Shown in pieces: positions 49,346 through 58,846 of a stretch of DNA of 64,000 nt (position 1 is the stretch's first letter; each line of letters starts with the position of its first letter). A model generated the notes under the pieces. The model did not search any database. It was not told where the DNA came from and saw nothing but the letters and a program-made list of their open reading frames with translations. The position numbers were made by a program, and so were the translations under genes. Source of the DNA: Erythrobacter sp. F6033 (lineage in GTDB: Bacteria > Pseudomonadota > Alphaproteobacteria > Sphingomonadales > Sphingomonadaceae); the NCBI RefSeq assembly GCF_023016005.1, contig NZ_JALKAZ010000002.1, positions 372,001 to 436,000 of the forward strand, in the 5' to 3' direction.

Positions 49346-50197
49346 ATGATGCAGCGCAGCAAAACCACTCTCCCTGTAACCGTTGCGGTTCCAGTGAAGA
49401 ACGAAGAGGCCAATCTGGCTCGCTGTCTTGAGCGGCTGGACCGCTTTGCTGAAATCGTTGTGATCGATAGTGGATCGACCGACCGGACATGCGAGATCGC
49501 AGCCGAATATGGCGCGCGCGTGGTCGATTTCCGCTGGGACGGCAAATACCCGAAGAAGCGCAATTGGTTCCTGATGAACGAACCGCCCAAGCAGGATTGG
49601 GTGCTTTTTCTGGATGCTGATGAGTTTCTCGACGATGCGTTTTGCGATGAAGTCGATGCGGCAATCGCCAAGGATGACAAAGACGCCTATTGGCTCGCAT
49701 ATGACAATTACTTCCTTGATCGCCCGTTGAAGCACGGAATTGCTCAGCGTAAGCTCGCGCTGTTTCGCGTTGGCAAGGCGATGTATGAAAAGATCGACGA
49801 GGATGGCTGGAGCCAGCTCGACATGGAAATCCACGAGCACCCGATTGTCGAGGGTGAGGTCGGAGAGATTTCCGCACCAATCGATCACCGCGATTATAAG
49901 GGCCTCGGCCACTTCATTCAGAAACACCGTGACTATGCCCAGTGGGAAGCGCGCCGCTTTGTCAAAATGCAGAATGACACGGCCGTTTGGGAACGGATGA
50001 CTGGGCGTCAAAAGCTCAAATATCGCAACCTCACAAAGTGGTGGTTTCCGTATTTCTATTTCCTCACAACTTACATTGCGAAACTCGGCATTCTCGACGG
50101 ATCGCAAGGCTTCCACTATGCGGCCTATAAGGCATGGTATTTCAAAACCATTCGATTGATGATTCAGGAACAGGCCGCTGCGGCGGACCGGACCTGA
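49346..50197 (+). CDS. Glycosyltransferase family 2
   Basis: A 283-residue GT-A glycosyltransferase. The nucleotide-sugar site begins VTVAVPVKNEEANLARCL at residue 11, then VVIDSGSTDRT near 38 and the DxD motif in VLFLDADEFLDD near 86. The C-terminal part, with WWFPYFYFLTTYIAKLG, is amphipathic and probably membrane-associated. It resembles the WaaE/KdtX branch of GT2. It precedes the UDP-xylose synthase gene. Confidence 0.9.
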   Translation: MMQRSKTTLPVTVAVPVKNEEANLARCLERLDRFAEIVVIDSGSTDRTCEIAAEYGARVVDFRWDGKYPKKRNWFLMNEPPKQDWVLFLDADEFLDDAFCDEVDAAIAKDDKDAYWLAYDNYFLDRPLKHGIAQRKLALFRVGKAMYEKIDEDGWSQLDMEIHEHPIVEGEVGEISAPIDHRDYKGLGHFIQKHRDYAQWEARRFVKMQNDTAVWERMTGRQKLKYRNLTKWWFPYFYFLTTYIAKLGILDGSQGFHYAAYKAWYFKTIRLMIQEQAAAADRT

Positions 50198-50217
50198 TCG
50201 ACTGACAGGAGCACACA

Positions 50218-51189
50218 TTGGCTCGAATTTATGAAAGCCGGAAACGAATTCTGGTAACCGGCGGCGCGGGCTTTCTGGGCTCGCATTTGATTGACCGTTT
50301 GATCGCGCAAGGACACGAAGTCCTCTGCGTCGATAACCTTTTCACCGGGACAAAGCGCAATATCGATCATCTGCATGATGAGCCGCGCTTTGAATTCATG
50401 CGCCACGATGTGACGCAGCCATTGGTCGTCGAAGTGGATGAGATCTACAATCTCGCCTGTCCGGCATCGCCGATCCATTATCAGCACGATCCGGTTCAGA
50501 CGACCAAGACAAGCGTCCACGGCGCGATCAACATGCTTGGTCTGGCCAAGCGTCTGAAGTGCAAGATCTTCCAGGCATCGACCAGCGAAGTCTATGGCGA
50601 TCCGCATATCCACCCTCAGACCGAGGATTACTGGGGCAACGTCAATCCGATTGGCGAGCGTTCTTGCTATGACGAAGGCAAACGCTGCGCGGAGACACTG
50701 TTCTTTGACTATCACCGCCAGCACGATCTGCAGATCAAGGTTGCACGTATCTTCAACACCTATGGCCCGCGCATGCATCATGCCGATGGGCGCGTGGTTT
50801 CGAACTTTATCGTTCAGGCGCTGCAGGGCGAAGATATCACGATCTACGGCGATGGTTCGCAAACCCGTTCGTTCTGTTTCGCAGACGATCTGGTTGAAGG
50901 CTTCCTGCGCCTGATGGACACCGATCCGAGCGTTACCGGCCCGATCAATCTGGGCAATCCCGGCGAATTCACGATCAAGGAACTGGCCGAGAAAGTCATC
51001 GACATGACGAACTCGAAATCCAAGCTCACCTTCCTTGATCTGCCATCAGATGACCCGAAACAGCGGCGGCCTGATATTGCCAAGGCCAAGGAAATCCTCG
51101 ATTGGGAGCCGCAAATCCAGCTTGAAGAAGGGCTCGCCAAGACGATTGCCTATTTTGAAAAGCGACTACCGGAAATCATGGGCCGCTAA
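50218..51189 (+). CDS. UDP-glucuronate decarboxylase (UDP-xylose synthase)
   Basis: A 323-residue SDR. The NAD motif is [17 protein letters not shown] near residue 13, with the family segment [20 protein letters not shown] near 83 and the catalytic triad in [10 protein letters not shown] and [11 protein letters not shown]. This pattern is specific to UXS enzymes, which oxidise, decarboxylate and reduce UDP-GlcA to UDP-xylose. The start is TTG 50218 with AGGAG seven bases upstream. The substrate would come from the adjacent UDP-glucose dehydrogenase. Confidence 0.95.
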   Translation: MARIYESRKRILVTGGAGFLGSHLIDRLIAQGHEVLCVDNLFTGTKRNIDHLHDEPRFEFMRHDVTQPLVVEVDEIYNLACPASPIHYQHDPVQTTKTSVHGAINMLGLAKRLKCKIFQASTSEVYGDPHIHPQTEDYWGNVNPIGERSCYDEGKRCAETLFFDYHRQHDLQIKVARIFNTYGPRMHHADGRVVSNFIVQALQGEDITIYGDGSQTRSFCFADDLVEGFLRLMDTDPSVTGPINLGNPGEFTIKELAEKVIDMTNSKSKLTFLDLPSDDPKQRRPDIAKAKEILDWEPQIQLEEGLAKTIAYFEKRLPEIMGR

Positions 51190-51216
51190 ACAGCGACCAT
51201 TAAAGGAACCGATGAC

Positions 51217-52527
51217 ATGAAGATTGCAATGGTTGGCTCGGGCTATGTGGGCCTCGTCTCTGGAGCATGTTTTGCCGATTTTGGTCACGATGTGGTTTGC
51301 ATCGATAAAGATCAAAGCAAGATCGATCGTCTGCATGACGGGATTATGCCCATCTATGAGCCGGGCCTCGACACGCTGGTTGAAAGCAATGTGAAGGCAG
51401 GACGCCTGTCATTCACCACGTCGCTTGCCGAAGGGATCAAGGATGCATCTGCCATCTTTATCGCGGTTGGCACACCAAGCCGCCGCGGTGATGGGCACGC
51501 TGACCTTTCCTTCGTCTATGCTGTTGCCAAAGAAGTCGGCGAAAGTCTGGCGAATGATGCGGTTGTTGTGACCAAATCGACCGTTCCTGTTGGCACAGGC
51601 GATGAGGTTGAGCGGATCATTGCTGAAACCGGCACCAAGCATCAGGTCGCCGTCGTATCGAACCCTGAATTCCTGCGCGAAGGCGCAGCGATTGACGATT
51701 TCAAGCACCCAGACCGGATTGTGATCGGTGCAGAGAGCGAATTTGGCGAAACCGTGATGCGCGAAGTGTATCGCCCGCTGTTCCTCAACGAATCGCCGAT
51801 CCTGTTCACCAGCCGCCGCACTAGCGAGCTGATCAAATACGCAGCCAACGCCTTTCTCGCGACCAAGATCACTTTCATCAACGAAATGGCTGATCTGTGC
51901 GAGAAAGTCGGCGCGAATGTTCAGGACGTGAGCCGCGGTATCGGCATGGATGGCCGTATCGGCGCGAAATTCCTCCACGCGGGCCCGGGCTATGGCGGAT
52001 CGTGCTTCCCGAAAGATACGCTTGCGCTGCTCAAGACTGCCGAGGACTATGACAGCCCGACGCGGATCATCGAAGCAGTCGTCAACGTCAATGAAAGCCG
52101 TAAGCGTGCGATGGGCCGCAAGGTTCTTGATGCGCTGGGCGGTGCAGAAAAGGCGCGCGGCAAAAAAGCGGCGCTGCTTGGCCTGACGTTCAAACCGAAC
52201 ACGGATGATATGCGCGACAGCCCGGCGATTGCCGTGGCGCAGACGCTGACTGATGCCGGCGTCGAGGTTGCCGCCTATGATCCGGAAGGCATGGAGCTGG
52301 CTCAGCCGCTGATGCCTGACGTCACGATGTGCGGCGATCCATACGAAGCGATCAAGGGTGCCGACGCAACTGTTATCGTGACCGAGTGGGACGCATTCCG
52401 CGCGCTTGATCTTGCGAAAGTCAAAGCGACTGCGAAGGCACCTGTGCTTGTCGACTTGCGCAATATCTACACCCCTGATGATGTACGGGCCGCAGGCTTC
52501 GAATATTCGTCAGTCGGCCGGGCCTGA
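51217..52527 (+). CDS. ugd: UDP-glucose 6-dehydrogenase
   Basis: A 436-residue enzyme. The NAD motif is KIAMVGSGYVGLVSGACF at the N-terminus and the catalytic cysteine is Cys263 in GYGGSCFPKDT. It oxidises UDP-glucose to UDP-GlcA, the precursor for the UXS and 4-epimerase enzymes of this locus. Full length and with all expected motifs, including LGLTFKPNTDDMRDSPA. It follows UXS by 27 bases. Confidence 0.96.
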   Translation: MKIAMVGSGYVGLVSGACFADFGHDVVCIDKDQSKIDRLHDGIMPIYEPGLDTLVESNVKAGRLSFTTSLAEGIKDASAIFIAVGTPSRRGDGHADLSFVYAVAKEVGESLANDAVVVTKSTVPVGTGDEVERIIAETGTKHQVAVVSNPEFLREGAAIDDFKHPDRIVIGAESEFGETVMREVYRPLFLNESPILFTSRRTSELIKYAANAFLATKITFINEMADLCEKVGANVQDVSRGIGMDGRIGAKFLHAGPGYGGSCFPKDTLALLKTAEDYDSPTRIIEAVVNVNESRKRAMGRKVLDALGGAEKARGKKAALLGLTFKPNTDDMRDSPAIAVAQTLTDAGVEVAAYDPEGMELAQPLMPDVTMCGDPYEAIKGADATVIVTEWDAFRALDLAKVKATAKAPVLVDLRNIYTPDDVRAAGFEYSSVGRA

Positions 52528-52561
52528 TCGGGGCGGCGCGAGCAAATAGCGCCAGTTTGGC

Positions 52562-53323
52562 ATGAAAATATCCGTCGTCACCGCAGTCTACAACCGCGCG
52601 GGCACGCTCCGCGCGGCCATCGATAGCGTGCAGGCGCAAACCTACCCGAATATCGAGCATGTCATTCAGGACGGCGGATCGAGCGATGGGACGTTGGATG
52701 TGGCTCGAGAAGCTGCGACCAGCTCCACCGTTATCGTTTCGGAGCGGGATGACGGAATCTACGACGCGATCAATCGCGGCATTTCCAATGCCACGGGCGA
52801 TGCGATCGGATTGATGCATTCCGACGACTTTTTTGCGGGTCCGCATGTGATCGACAAAATCGCCGCCGCGCTCGCTGATCCCGCAATCGACGGGGTTTAC
52901 GGCGATTTGCAATATGTCGCTGCAGATGCCCCCGAGCGGGTGATCCGCCATTGGAAATCAGGCGAATACAGCGCGGCAAAATTGCGCCAAGGCTGGATGC
53001 CACCGCATCCCACGCTCTATCTGCGACGCGAAGTGTTTGACCGTCTGGGTCTATATGATACCGGCCTGCAGATTGCTGCGGATTACGACGCGATGCTGCG
53101 CTATTTGGTGAAAGGCGGGGTCAAGCTCGCTTATATCCCCGAAGTGCTCGTCAAAATGCGGGTTGGTGGGGAAAGCAATCGATCGCTGGAGCGCATCGTG
53201 CAAAAAAGCCGCGAAGATCTGACAGCCATTCGGAGAAATGGCGTCGGAGGAGTGGGTGTGCTGATCCAGAAAAACCTGCGTAAAGTGGGACAGTTCTTTG
53301 TGAAGGATACATCGGGACAATGA
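52562..53323 (+). CDS. Glycosyltransferase family 2
   Basis: A 253-residue GT-A protein of the WcaA/WcaE type: [20 protein letters not shown] at the start, [13 protein letters not shown] near 36, and the acidic motif [12 protein letters not shown] near 85. [20 protein letters not shown] near 145 is typical of this group. The donor is unknown. It overlaps gmd by four bases (ATGA). Confidence 0.92.
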   Translation: MKISVVTAVYNRAGTLRAAIDSVQAQTYPNIEHVIQDGGSSDGTLDVAREAATSSTVIVSERDDGIYDAINRGISNATGDAIGLMHSDDFFAGPHVIDKIAAALADPAIDGVYGDLQYVAADAPERVIRHWKSGEYSAAKLRQGWMPPHPTLYLRREVFDRLGLYDTGLQIAADYDAMLRYLVKGGVKLAYIPEVLVKMRVGGESNRSLERIVQKSREDLTAIRRNGVGGVGVLIQKNLRKVGQFFVKDTSGQ

Positions 53324-54441
53324 CGAAAACCGCACTCATCACCGGCATCACCGGTCAGGATGGCTCTTATCTGGCAGAATTCCTGCTCGAAAAGGGATAT
53401 GAAGTGCACGGTATCAAGCGCCGTGCGTCGCTGTTCAACACGCAGCGCATCGATCACATTTATCAGGACCCGCATGAGCAGGGCCGCCGGATGAAATTGC
53501 ACTACGGCGATCTGACCGACACATCGAACCTGACCCGGATTATCAAAGAGGTCGAGCCGGACGAGGTCTATAACCTCGCCGCGCAGAGCCATGTTGCGGT
53601 AAGTTTCGAGGCTCCCGAGTACACCGCGGATGTCGATGGTATCGGCACATTGCGGATGCTGGAGGCGATCCGGTTCCTAGGGCTTGAGAAAAAGACCAAG
53701 TTCTATCAGGCGTCCACGTCCGAATTGTACGGTTTGGTGCAGGAAACCCCGCAGAAAGAAACAACGCCGTTCTATCCGCGCTCGCCCTATGCTGTGGCAA
53801 AGCTGTACTCCTACTGGATCACAGTGAATTACCGCGAAGCGTACGGCATGTATGCCTGCAACGGCATCCTCTTCAATCATGAAAGCCCGCGCCGTGGCGA
53901 AACCTTTGTGACGCGGAAAATCACGCGCGGCCTCGCAAATATCGCACAGGGCCTCGAACCATGCCTGCATATGGGCAACATCGATGCGCTGCGCGACTGG
54001 GGCCACGCGAAAGACTATGTCCGCATGCAGTGGATGATGCTGCAGCAGGACGTGGCCGATGACTTCGTTATCGCGACGGGCAAGCAATATACGGTGCGAG
54101 AATTCATCACTTGGTCGGCCAATGAACTTGGCATTTCGCTCGAATTTAGCGGCGAAGGTGTCGATGAGATTGCCACTGTCGCAGCGATTGAGGGTGACAA
54201 AGCGCCTGCTTTGAAAGTCGGCGATGTGATTGTTCGGATTGACCCGCGCTATTTCCGTCCTGCTGAAGTCGAGACGTTGCTGGGAGACCCTACCAAAGCC
54301 CGCGAAAAGCTTGGCTGGGAGCCTGAAATCACTGCGCGTGAAATGTGCGAAGAGATGGTCGCGTCGGACCTCAAGGAAGCCCAGCGTCACGCTTTGCTGG
54401 CCAAGCATGGGTTCGAACTTCCTGTAAGCATCGAGAACTGA
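53320..54441 (+). CDS. gmd: GDP-mannose 4,6-dehydratase
   Basis: A 373-residue canonical GMD. The cofactor motif is [20 protein letters not shown], and [15 protein letters not shown] near residue 33 marks the true GMD family. The catalytic STSELYG and [12 protein letters not shown] segments are intact. It converts GDP-mannose to GDP-4-keto-6-deoxymannose. No reductase (fucose synthase or RMD) or perosamine aminotransferase is recognisable in this window, so the final sugar is open. A shorter relative is encoded at 38711. Confidence 0.96.
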   Translation: MTKTALITGITGQDGSYLAEFLLEKGYEVHGIKRRASLFNTQRIDHIYQDPHEQGRRMKLHYGDLTDTSNLTRIIKEVEPDEVYNLAAQSHVAVSFEAPEYTADVDGIGTLRMLEAIRFLGLEKKTKFYQASTSELYGLVQETPQKETTPFYPRSPYAVAKLYSYWITVNYREAYGMYACNGILFNHESPRRGETFVTRKITRGLANIAQGLEPCLHMGNIDALRDWGHAKDYVRMQWMMLQQDVADDFVIATGKQYTVREFITWSANELGISLEFSGEGVDEIATVAAIEGDKAPALKVGDVIVRIDPRYFRPAEVETLLGDPTKAREKLGWEPEITAREMCEEMVASDLKEAQRHALLAKHGFELPVSIEN

Positions 54442-54460
54442 ATTCAGCTAGACCAAGCCC

Positions 54461-55882
54461 ATGAGCCATCAGGCAACATCCCGGCACGGCACAAACCGGC
54501 CAAGCGCTGAAGCGGTCCATGTTATCGTTTGGCTTGCGCTGTTCGCTGGCCTGGTGACATTCCTCGGCGGAAGCTCGCGTTTCGATGCGGTCCAGGCCGC
54601 TGCGTTGAGACCGCTGGCTGCGTTGTTCCTGATCCCTGCGCTGTACTGGTATTCAAAACAGAAATTGGATGCAGCGCGCGCGCCGATGGTGCTTCTGGGG
54701 CTTACGGCGCTCTGGACTGCGATCCAGTTGATACCGCTTCCCCCGTCGATCTGGCATTTATTGCCCGGACGCGCGGCCATTGTTGAGCTTGATGCGTTGC
54801 ACGGCCTTGAAGCGACCTGGAGGCCCATATCGTTTGTGCCAATGCGCGGCTGGAATGCGCTTATGGGCATGATCGTGCCGGTTTCCGCCGGATTGCTTGC
54901 CGTGGCGCTGCGGCCGCGATTGCGCACCTTGTTTTTGGTCATTGTCGGCATCGGTGTGGTGGATGCGCTGCTCGGTTTGTTGCAAATTATCGGCGACCCG
55001 CAGGGGCCGCTCTACTTCTACACCTTTACTAATGGCGGAGCGCCTGTCGGCATTTTTGCCAATGAGAACCATTCCGGGGTGTTTTCGGCGATCACACTTT
55101 TGGTGATCGCGCGTATTGGTTTGAGCGCGCGTAAGCCGGATCGCGCCAGTGTTCTCAACATAGCCCTTGCCATCGCGTTCTTGCTTGTCACGCTCGCAGT
55201 CTTGGTCAGCGGCTCTCGCGCGGCATTTGGCCTTGGCGCTGCAGCCTATGCTGCGACCGCCTTAATGGCTTGGCTCTGGCTTAAGCGCCCGGAACTGGTT
55301 GGCCAAACATCGGGGCCAGCCGCCATGATCGTTCGCTATCCCCGCGCAAGCATTATTGTCGGGTTGGCGGTGGCGGCTGGATTGCTGTTTGGCCTGATGC
55401 AGTTCGAACGCGCTCCGGGTGTCGTCGACGCCTTGAACCAGAATGCCTTTGAAGATTTGCGTTGGCGTATCGGATATATTCTTGGGAGCATGATCTCTAC
55501 CCATTGGCTGTTTGGAACGGGTTTCGGATCATGGGATGCCGTCTACCAGATTTACGAGCCGACGACGTTTATGGGCCCTGCCTATGTGAATCAGGCGCAC
55601 AATGACTGGGCACAGCTCATCATCGAAGGCGGCGTACCGGCTGTATTGCTGCTGCTCGCACTGGGGCGGTGGATCGCGTCCAGAATCCGGCGATTGTTTG
55701 CAAAGCGGCCATCCGCACTGGCTCGCTGTGTGTTCTGGCTTTCCATTCTTGCGATTGCAGCGGCGGCTTCTCTCGTCGATTATCCGCTTCGGACACCAAT
55801 TTTCCAATTGGTCGCGATCTGGCTGGTTATTGCGTTGGCTTTCGATGCACGTGACAACAAGGTGTCGTCGCTCCCAAATTAA
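54461..55882 (+). CDS. O-antigen ligase family membrane protein
   Basis: A 473-residue protein with about 11-12 membrane helices. The conserved periplasmic loop of the WaaL/Wzy_C family lies near residues 300-380, with GTGFGSWDAVYQIYEP and VNQAHNDWAQLIIEGGVPAV; the NQAHNDW segment is a family hallmark. It may ligate the polysaccharide to a carrier or act as a second polymerase. It sits between gmd and the export genes. Confidence 0.88.
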   Translation: MSHQATSRHGTNRPSAEAVHVIVWLALFAGLVTFLGGSSRFDAVQAAALRPLAALFLIPALYWYSKQKLDAARAPMVLLGLTALWTAIQLIPLPPSIWHLLPGRAAIVELDALHGLEATWRPISFVPMRGWNALMGMIVPVSAGLLAVALRPRLRTLFLVIVGIGVVDALLGLLQIIGDPQGPLYFYTFTNGGAPVGIFANENHSGVFSAITLLVIARIGLSARKPDRASVLNIALAIAFLLVTLAVLVSGSRAAFGLGAAAYAATALMAWLWLKRPELVGQTSGPAAMIVRYPRASIIVGLAVAAGLLFGLMQFERAPGVVDALNQNAFEDLRWRIGYILGSMISTHWLFGTGFGSWDAVYQIYEPTTFMGPAYVNQAHNDWAQLIIEGGVPAVLLLLALGRWIASRIRRLFAKRPSALARCVFWLSILAIAAAASLVDYPLRTPIFQLVAIWLVIALAFDARDNKVSSLPN

Positions 55883-55958
55883 AGTGATTTTACCGCCAAA
55901 ACTGTTGGACACGTCGCAAAATGCAGTATGGCAATAGCGACACTCGATGAGGGCCGTG

Positions 55959-56672
55959 ATGAATTTGACAAGAATGCACCTACTGATTGCTGCAGCGGCT
56001 CTTATGCTAGGCGGCTGCGCCAGCGTGGATCGCACCTTTGGCGTCGCGCCAGATATTGAGGTGGCGGACCTTACAGAACTGCCTGCACCAACCGCACAGC
56101 AAATCTATCGACTAGGCCCTCAAGAAGTGGTCGATATTGCCGTAGTGGGCGCTGAGACATTGAGCGGGACATTCCTCACTGATGCTCAAGGCAACATCGA
56201 GTATCCTTTGTTGGGCTTGGTTCCAGTTGCCGGAATGTCACCGACCGAAGCGTCACGTATGATCGCAGACGGTTTGCGCGGTGATTATTTGCGCAACCCG
56301 CAAGTCCGGGTAATCCCGAAAGACCTCCCGTCATCTTCGATTTCGATAGGTGGAGAAGTTGTTAGACCCGGCAACTATGCCGCGCTGGGCAATGTCACTC
56401 TGCTTCGCGCGGTCAATCAGGCTGGCGGTTTAGACGAATATGCGAAACATGATGACGTCCTGATCATGCGAACAGTCGAAGGCCAGAACTATATCGGCGT
56501 ATACAATATCGCCGCAATTCAACGCGGAAATTACGCTGACCCCAAACTGTATGCTGATGACGTGGTGATGGTCGGCGATTCTCCCAATCGGCGAAGGATT
56601 GACCGAATCATCGCGATTACCGCGCCTGTCATTTCATCGACAGCCGTCATCCTCAATCAGCTCATCCGGTAA
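55959..56672 (+). CDS. Wza-like polysaccharide export lipoprotein
   Basis: A 237-residue outer-membrane export protein. The signal LLIAAAALMLGG leads to the lipobox LGGC. The Poly_export domain contains YRLGPQEVVDIAVVG and IEYPLLGLVPVAGMSPTEA, and a SLBB domain has ISIGGEVVRPGNYAALG. It would form the outer-membrane part of the export channel with the Wzc-like protein downstream. It is shorter than E. coli Wza (about 380 residues) and so lacks some periplasmic rings or the C-terminal membrane barrel helix. ATG 55959 has GAGGG six bases upstream and is preferred to ATG 55947. Confidence 0.92.
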   Translation: MNLTRMHLLIAAAALMLGGCASVDRTFGVAPDIEVADLTELPAPTAQQIYRLGPQEVVDIAVVGAETLSGTFLTDAQGNIEYPLLGLVPVAGMSPTEASRMIADGLRGDYLRNPQVRVIPKDLPSSSISIGGEVVRPGNYAALGNVTLLRAVNQAGGLDEYAKHDDVLIMRTVEGQNYIGVYNIAAIQRGNYADPKLYADDVVMVGDSPNRRRIDRIIAITAPVISSTAVILNQLIR

Positions 56673-56680
56673 AGAACCTT

Positions 56681-58798
56681 ATGTCCGACAATCAGATTTC
56701 CGACGCAGGCGCATCTCAGAACGCCGGATATGTTGAGCAGGCGAGCGATCGCTTCCACCTTGATCTCGAGCGTTACTGGGTTGAGGCACGGGCGGTAAAA
56801 TTCTGGATTGCGGGCATTATTGCGCTCGCGGTCTTGGCGGGCGTTGTCGCCACAATGCTCTCGACCGAATTGTTTCGCGCGAGCGCACGGATCGAAATCC
56901 AGCAAGAAGTTGATAATACGACCGGTGTTGATCCGTTGGACCGCCGGTCGCGCGGATCCGAGTTGACCTATCTCAACACCCAGTATGAGCTACTCGAATC
57001 GCGCTTTATGGCGACGCGGGTGATTGAGGCCGGTAATCTGAGCCGCGACGAAGAATTTCTGGACGCGTTCAACCTCCAAAACGCGCAGGAGATTTCTGAT
57101 CGTCGGCTGACCGGGTTGCTGATCTCGAATGTCAGTATTTCGCCGATCATTCAGTCGAACCTTGTCGACATCCGTTTCTCCAGCTCGTCGCCTGCGGTTT
57201 CAGCCAAACTATCGAATCTTTGGGCACAGGAATTCATCGCCGCAAATTACGAAAAACGGTTCGGTGCGAATATTGAAGCACGCGAATATTTGAACACGCA
57301 AATCTCAGAATTGCGCGAAAAACTTGCCGATTCCGAAGCGGAATTGATCCAGTATGCGAATGCCAATGAAATCCTAATTCTGGAATCAACTGGCGGCGAA
57401 GCGGGCTCTGAAAGCGCGAGTCAGACGTTGATCGCCAACGATCTGGAGGCCCTCAACACTGCGCTTGCTGCTGCGGTTTCCAACAGGATTGAGGCACGTG
57501 CTGCTTCCCTGTCAAATGACTTCCCGAATGATGATCCCCGCGCTGAGTTGCGGAGCGATCTGATCAAGGCCGAGTCCGAATTGGCTCAACTCGAACAGAA
57601 TTTTGGTCCGCGCTATCCAGAGTTGATCGAAAAGAAAACTCAGGTTGAATCGCTCCGCTCGGCTATTTCGCGTGAGACCTCTTCAGTGTTGCGGACTGCT
57701 GAAGTGCGCGAGCGCGATCTGCGCGCCAGGTTTGAAGCGGCCAAGTCCCGCTTTCTGAACCAGCAAGGACAGAGCATCAATTACGGTATTCTCAAACGCG
57801 AAGTCGATACGAACCGTGAGCTTTACGATGCGCTCTTGCAGCGGTTCAAAGGGCTTGAGGCATCAGGCGCTGGCCAAAACAATATTACGTTGATCGACAG
57901 CGCATCACCACCGAGTGCGCCTTATGCTCCATCACTCGCCAGCAATCTCCTAATTTCGCTGTTCGCTGCAGTGGTGGCCATTGCCGCATTGGTTTACCTC
58001 CGTGTGGCGCTTAGTCAGACCCTCAAAGATCCACAGGATATTACACGCCGTCTCGGTCTTCCTGTGCTTGGCACGATCCCGAGGATTCAGGGGGCCTCCA
58101 TTGCGGATAGCCTGCTTGAGCGGTCTTCCGAGATCACGGAAGCTTACAAATCTGCGCGTACGAACCTTACCTTCCTCACTCCGGAAGGTGCGCCGAAATC
58201 GATTATGCTCACGTCTTCTGTACCGTCCGAAGGTAAGTCGATTTCGTCTTTCGCATTGGCTTCTAGCTTCGCCCAACTCGGCAAGAAAACCCTGCTCATT
58301 GATGCCGATTTGCGCAATTCGCGTATGGTCGATCTTGTCGGAGCCGCGGCTGCGGAAGGTGGAGGACTTACCTCTCTACTCACTGGCGCGAGCGACAGTG
58401 TGGGGTCCGAAACAGTCAAGGTCGAAGGGCATGACTTTGACTTCTTGCCGCATGGCCAGACACCGCCAAATCCTGTGGAATTGCTCGCAAGCCCTCGCTT
58501 CAAAGAGATTCTGACGCTTGCCAAAGGGCAATACGATCATGTGATCATCGATAGCGCGCCGATGCTCTCGCTCGCTGATGCGATTGAATTGTCGCGCGTC
58601 GTGGACGGCGTTGTTTATGTTGTCGAGTTCGATCGAATGAAACTGCGCGCTATCGAGAATGCGCTCGGCAGAATTCAAGCGACCGGTGCAAAGGTCTTTG
58701 GTGCGATTGTGACCAAGCTGGACGATAAGGGCGCGGCCTATGGTTATGGGTACGGCTATGGCTATGGCTACGGTTATGGCGCCACCGAAGAAAAGTAG
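56681..58798 (+). CDS. Wzc-like polysaccharide co-polymerase and tyrosine kinase
   Basis: A 705-residue protein. The Wzz domain starts near residue 25, with a first membrane helix at about 39-61 and a long coiled-coil periplasmic region. The second membrane helix is at about 418-445. The cytoplasmic BY-kinase domain has Walker A in SSVPSEGKSISSFALAS near 512, Walker A' in LLIDADLRNSRM near 538 and Walker B in HVIIDSAPML near 622. The tail is a tyrosine cluster, seven Tyr-Gly pairs at residues 687-700, probably the autophosphorylation sites. It controls chain length and export with the Wza-like lipoprotein, eight bases upstream. No Wzb-type phosphatase gene is seen. Confidence 0.95.
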   Translation: MSDNQISDAGASQNAGYVEQASDRFHLDLERYWVEARAVKFWIAGIIALAVLAGVVATMLSTELFRASARIEIQQEVDNTTGVDPLDRRSRGSELTYLNTQYELLESRFMATRVIEAGNLSRDEEFLDAFNLQNAQEISDRRLTGLLISNVSISPIIQSNLVDIRFSSSSPAVSAKLSNLWAQEFIAANYEKRFGANIEAREYLNTQISELREKLADSEAELIQYANANEILILESTGGEAGSESASQTLIANDLEALNTALAAAVSNRIEARAASLSNDFPNDDPRAELRSDLIKAESELAQLEQNFGPRYPELIEKKTQVESLRSAISRETSSVLRTAEVRERDLRARFEAAKSRFLNQQGQSINYGILKREVDTNRELYDALLQRFKGLEASGAGQNNITLIDSASPPSAPYAPSLASNLLISLFAAVVAIAALVYLRVALSQTLKDPQDITRRLGLPVLGTIPRIQGASIADSLLERSSEITEAYKSARTNLTFLTPEGAPKSIMLTSSVPSEGKSISSFALASSFAQLGKKTLLIDADLRNSRMVDLVGAAAAEGGGLTSLLTGASDSVGSETVKVEGHDFDFLPHGQTPPNPVELLASPRFKEILTLAKGQYDHVIIDSAPMLSLADAIELSRVVDGVVYVVEFDRMKLRAIENALGRIQATGAKVFGAIVTKLDDKGAAYGYGYGYGYGYGYGATEEK
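58739..58780 (+). repeat. Hexamer repeat encoding the Tyr-Gly tail of the BY-kinase
   Basis: Seven near-identical Tyr-Gly hexamers (TATGGT, TATGGG, TACGGC and variants) run in frame. Such a repeat can change copy number by slippage and so alter the number of phosphorylatable tyrosines without changing the frame. Confidence 0.8.
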
Positions 58799-58846
58799 GA
58801 TTGCGGCAACTGCGCATCTGAAAGATCATTTGGACCGATTTGACCT

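Noticed and set aside
53677..54408. Open frame antisense to gmd
   Set aside because: No family resemblance, and gmd is full length with all motifs.
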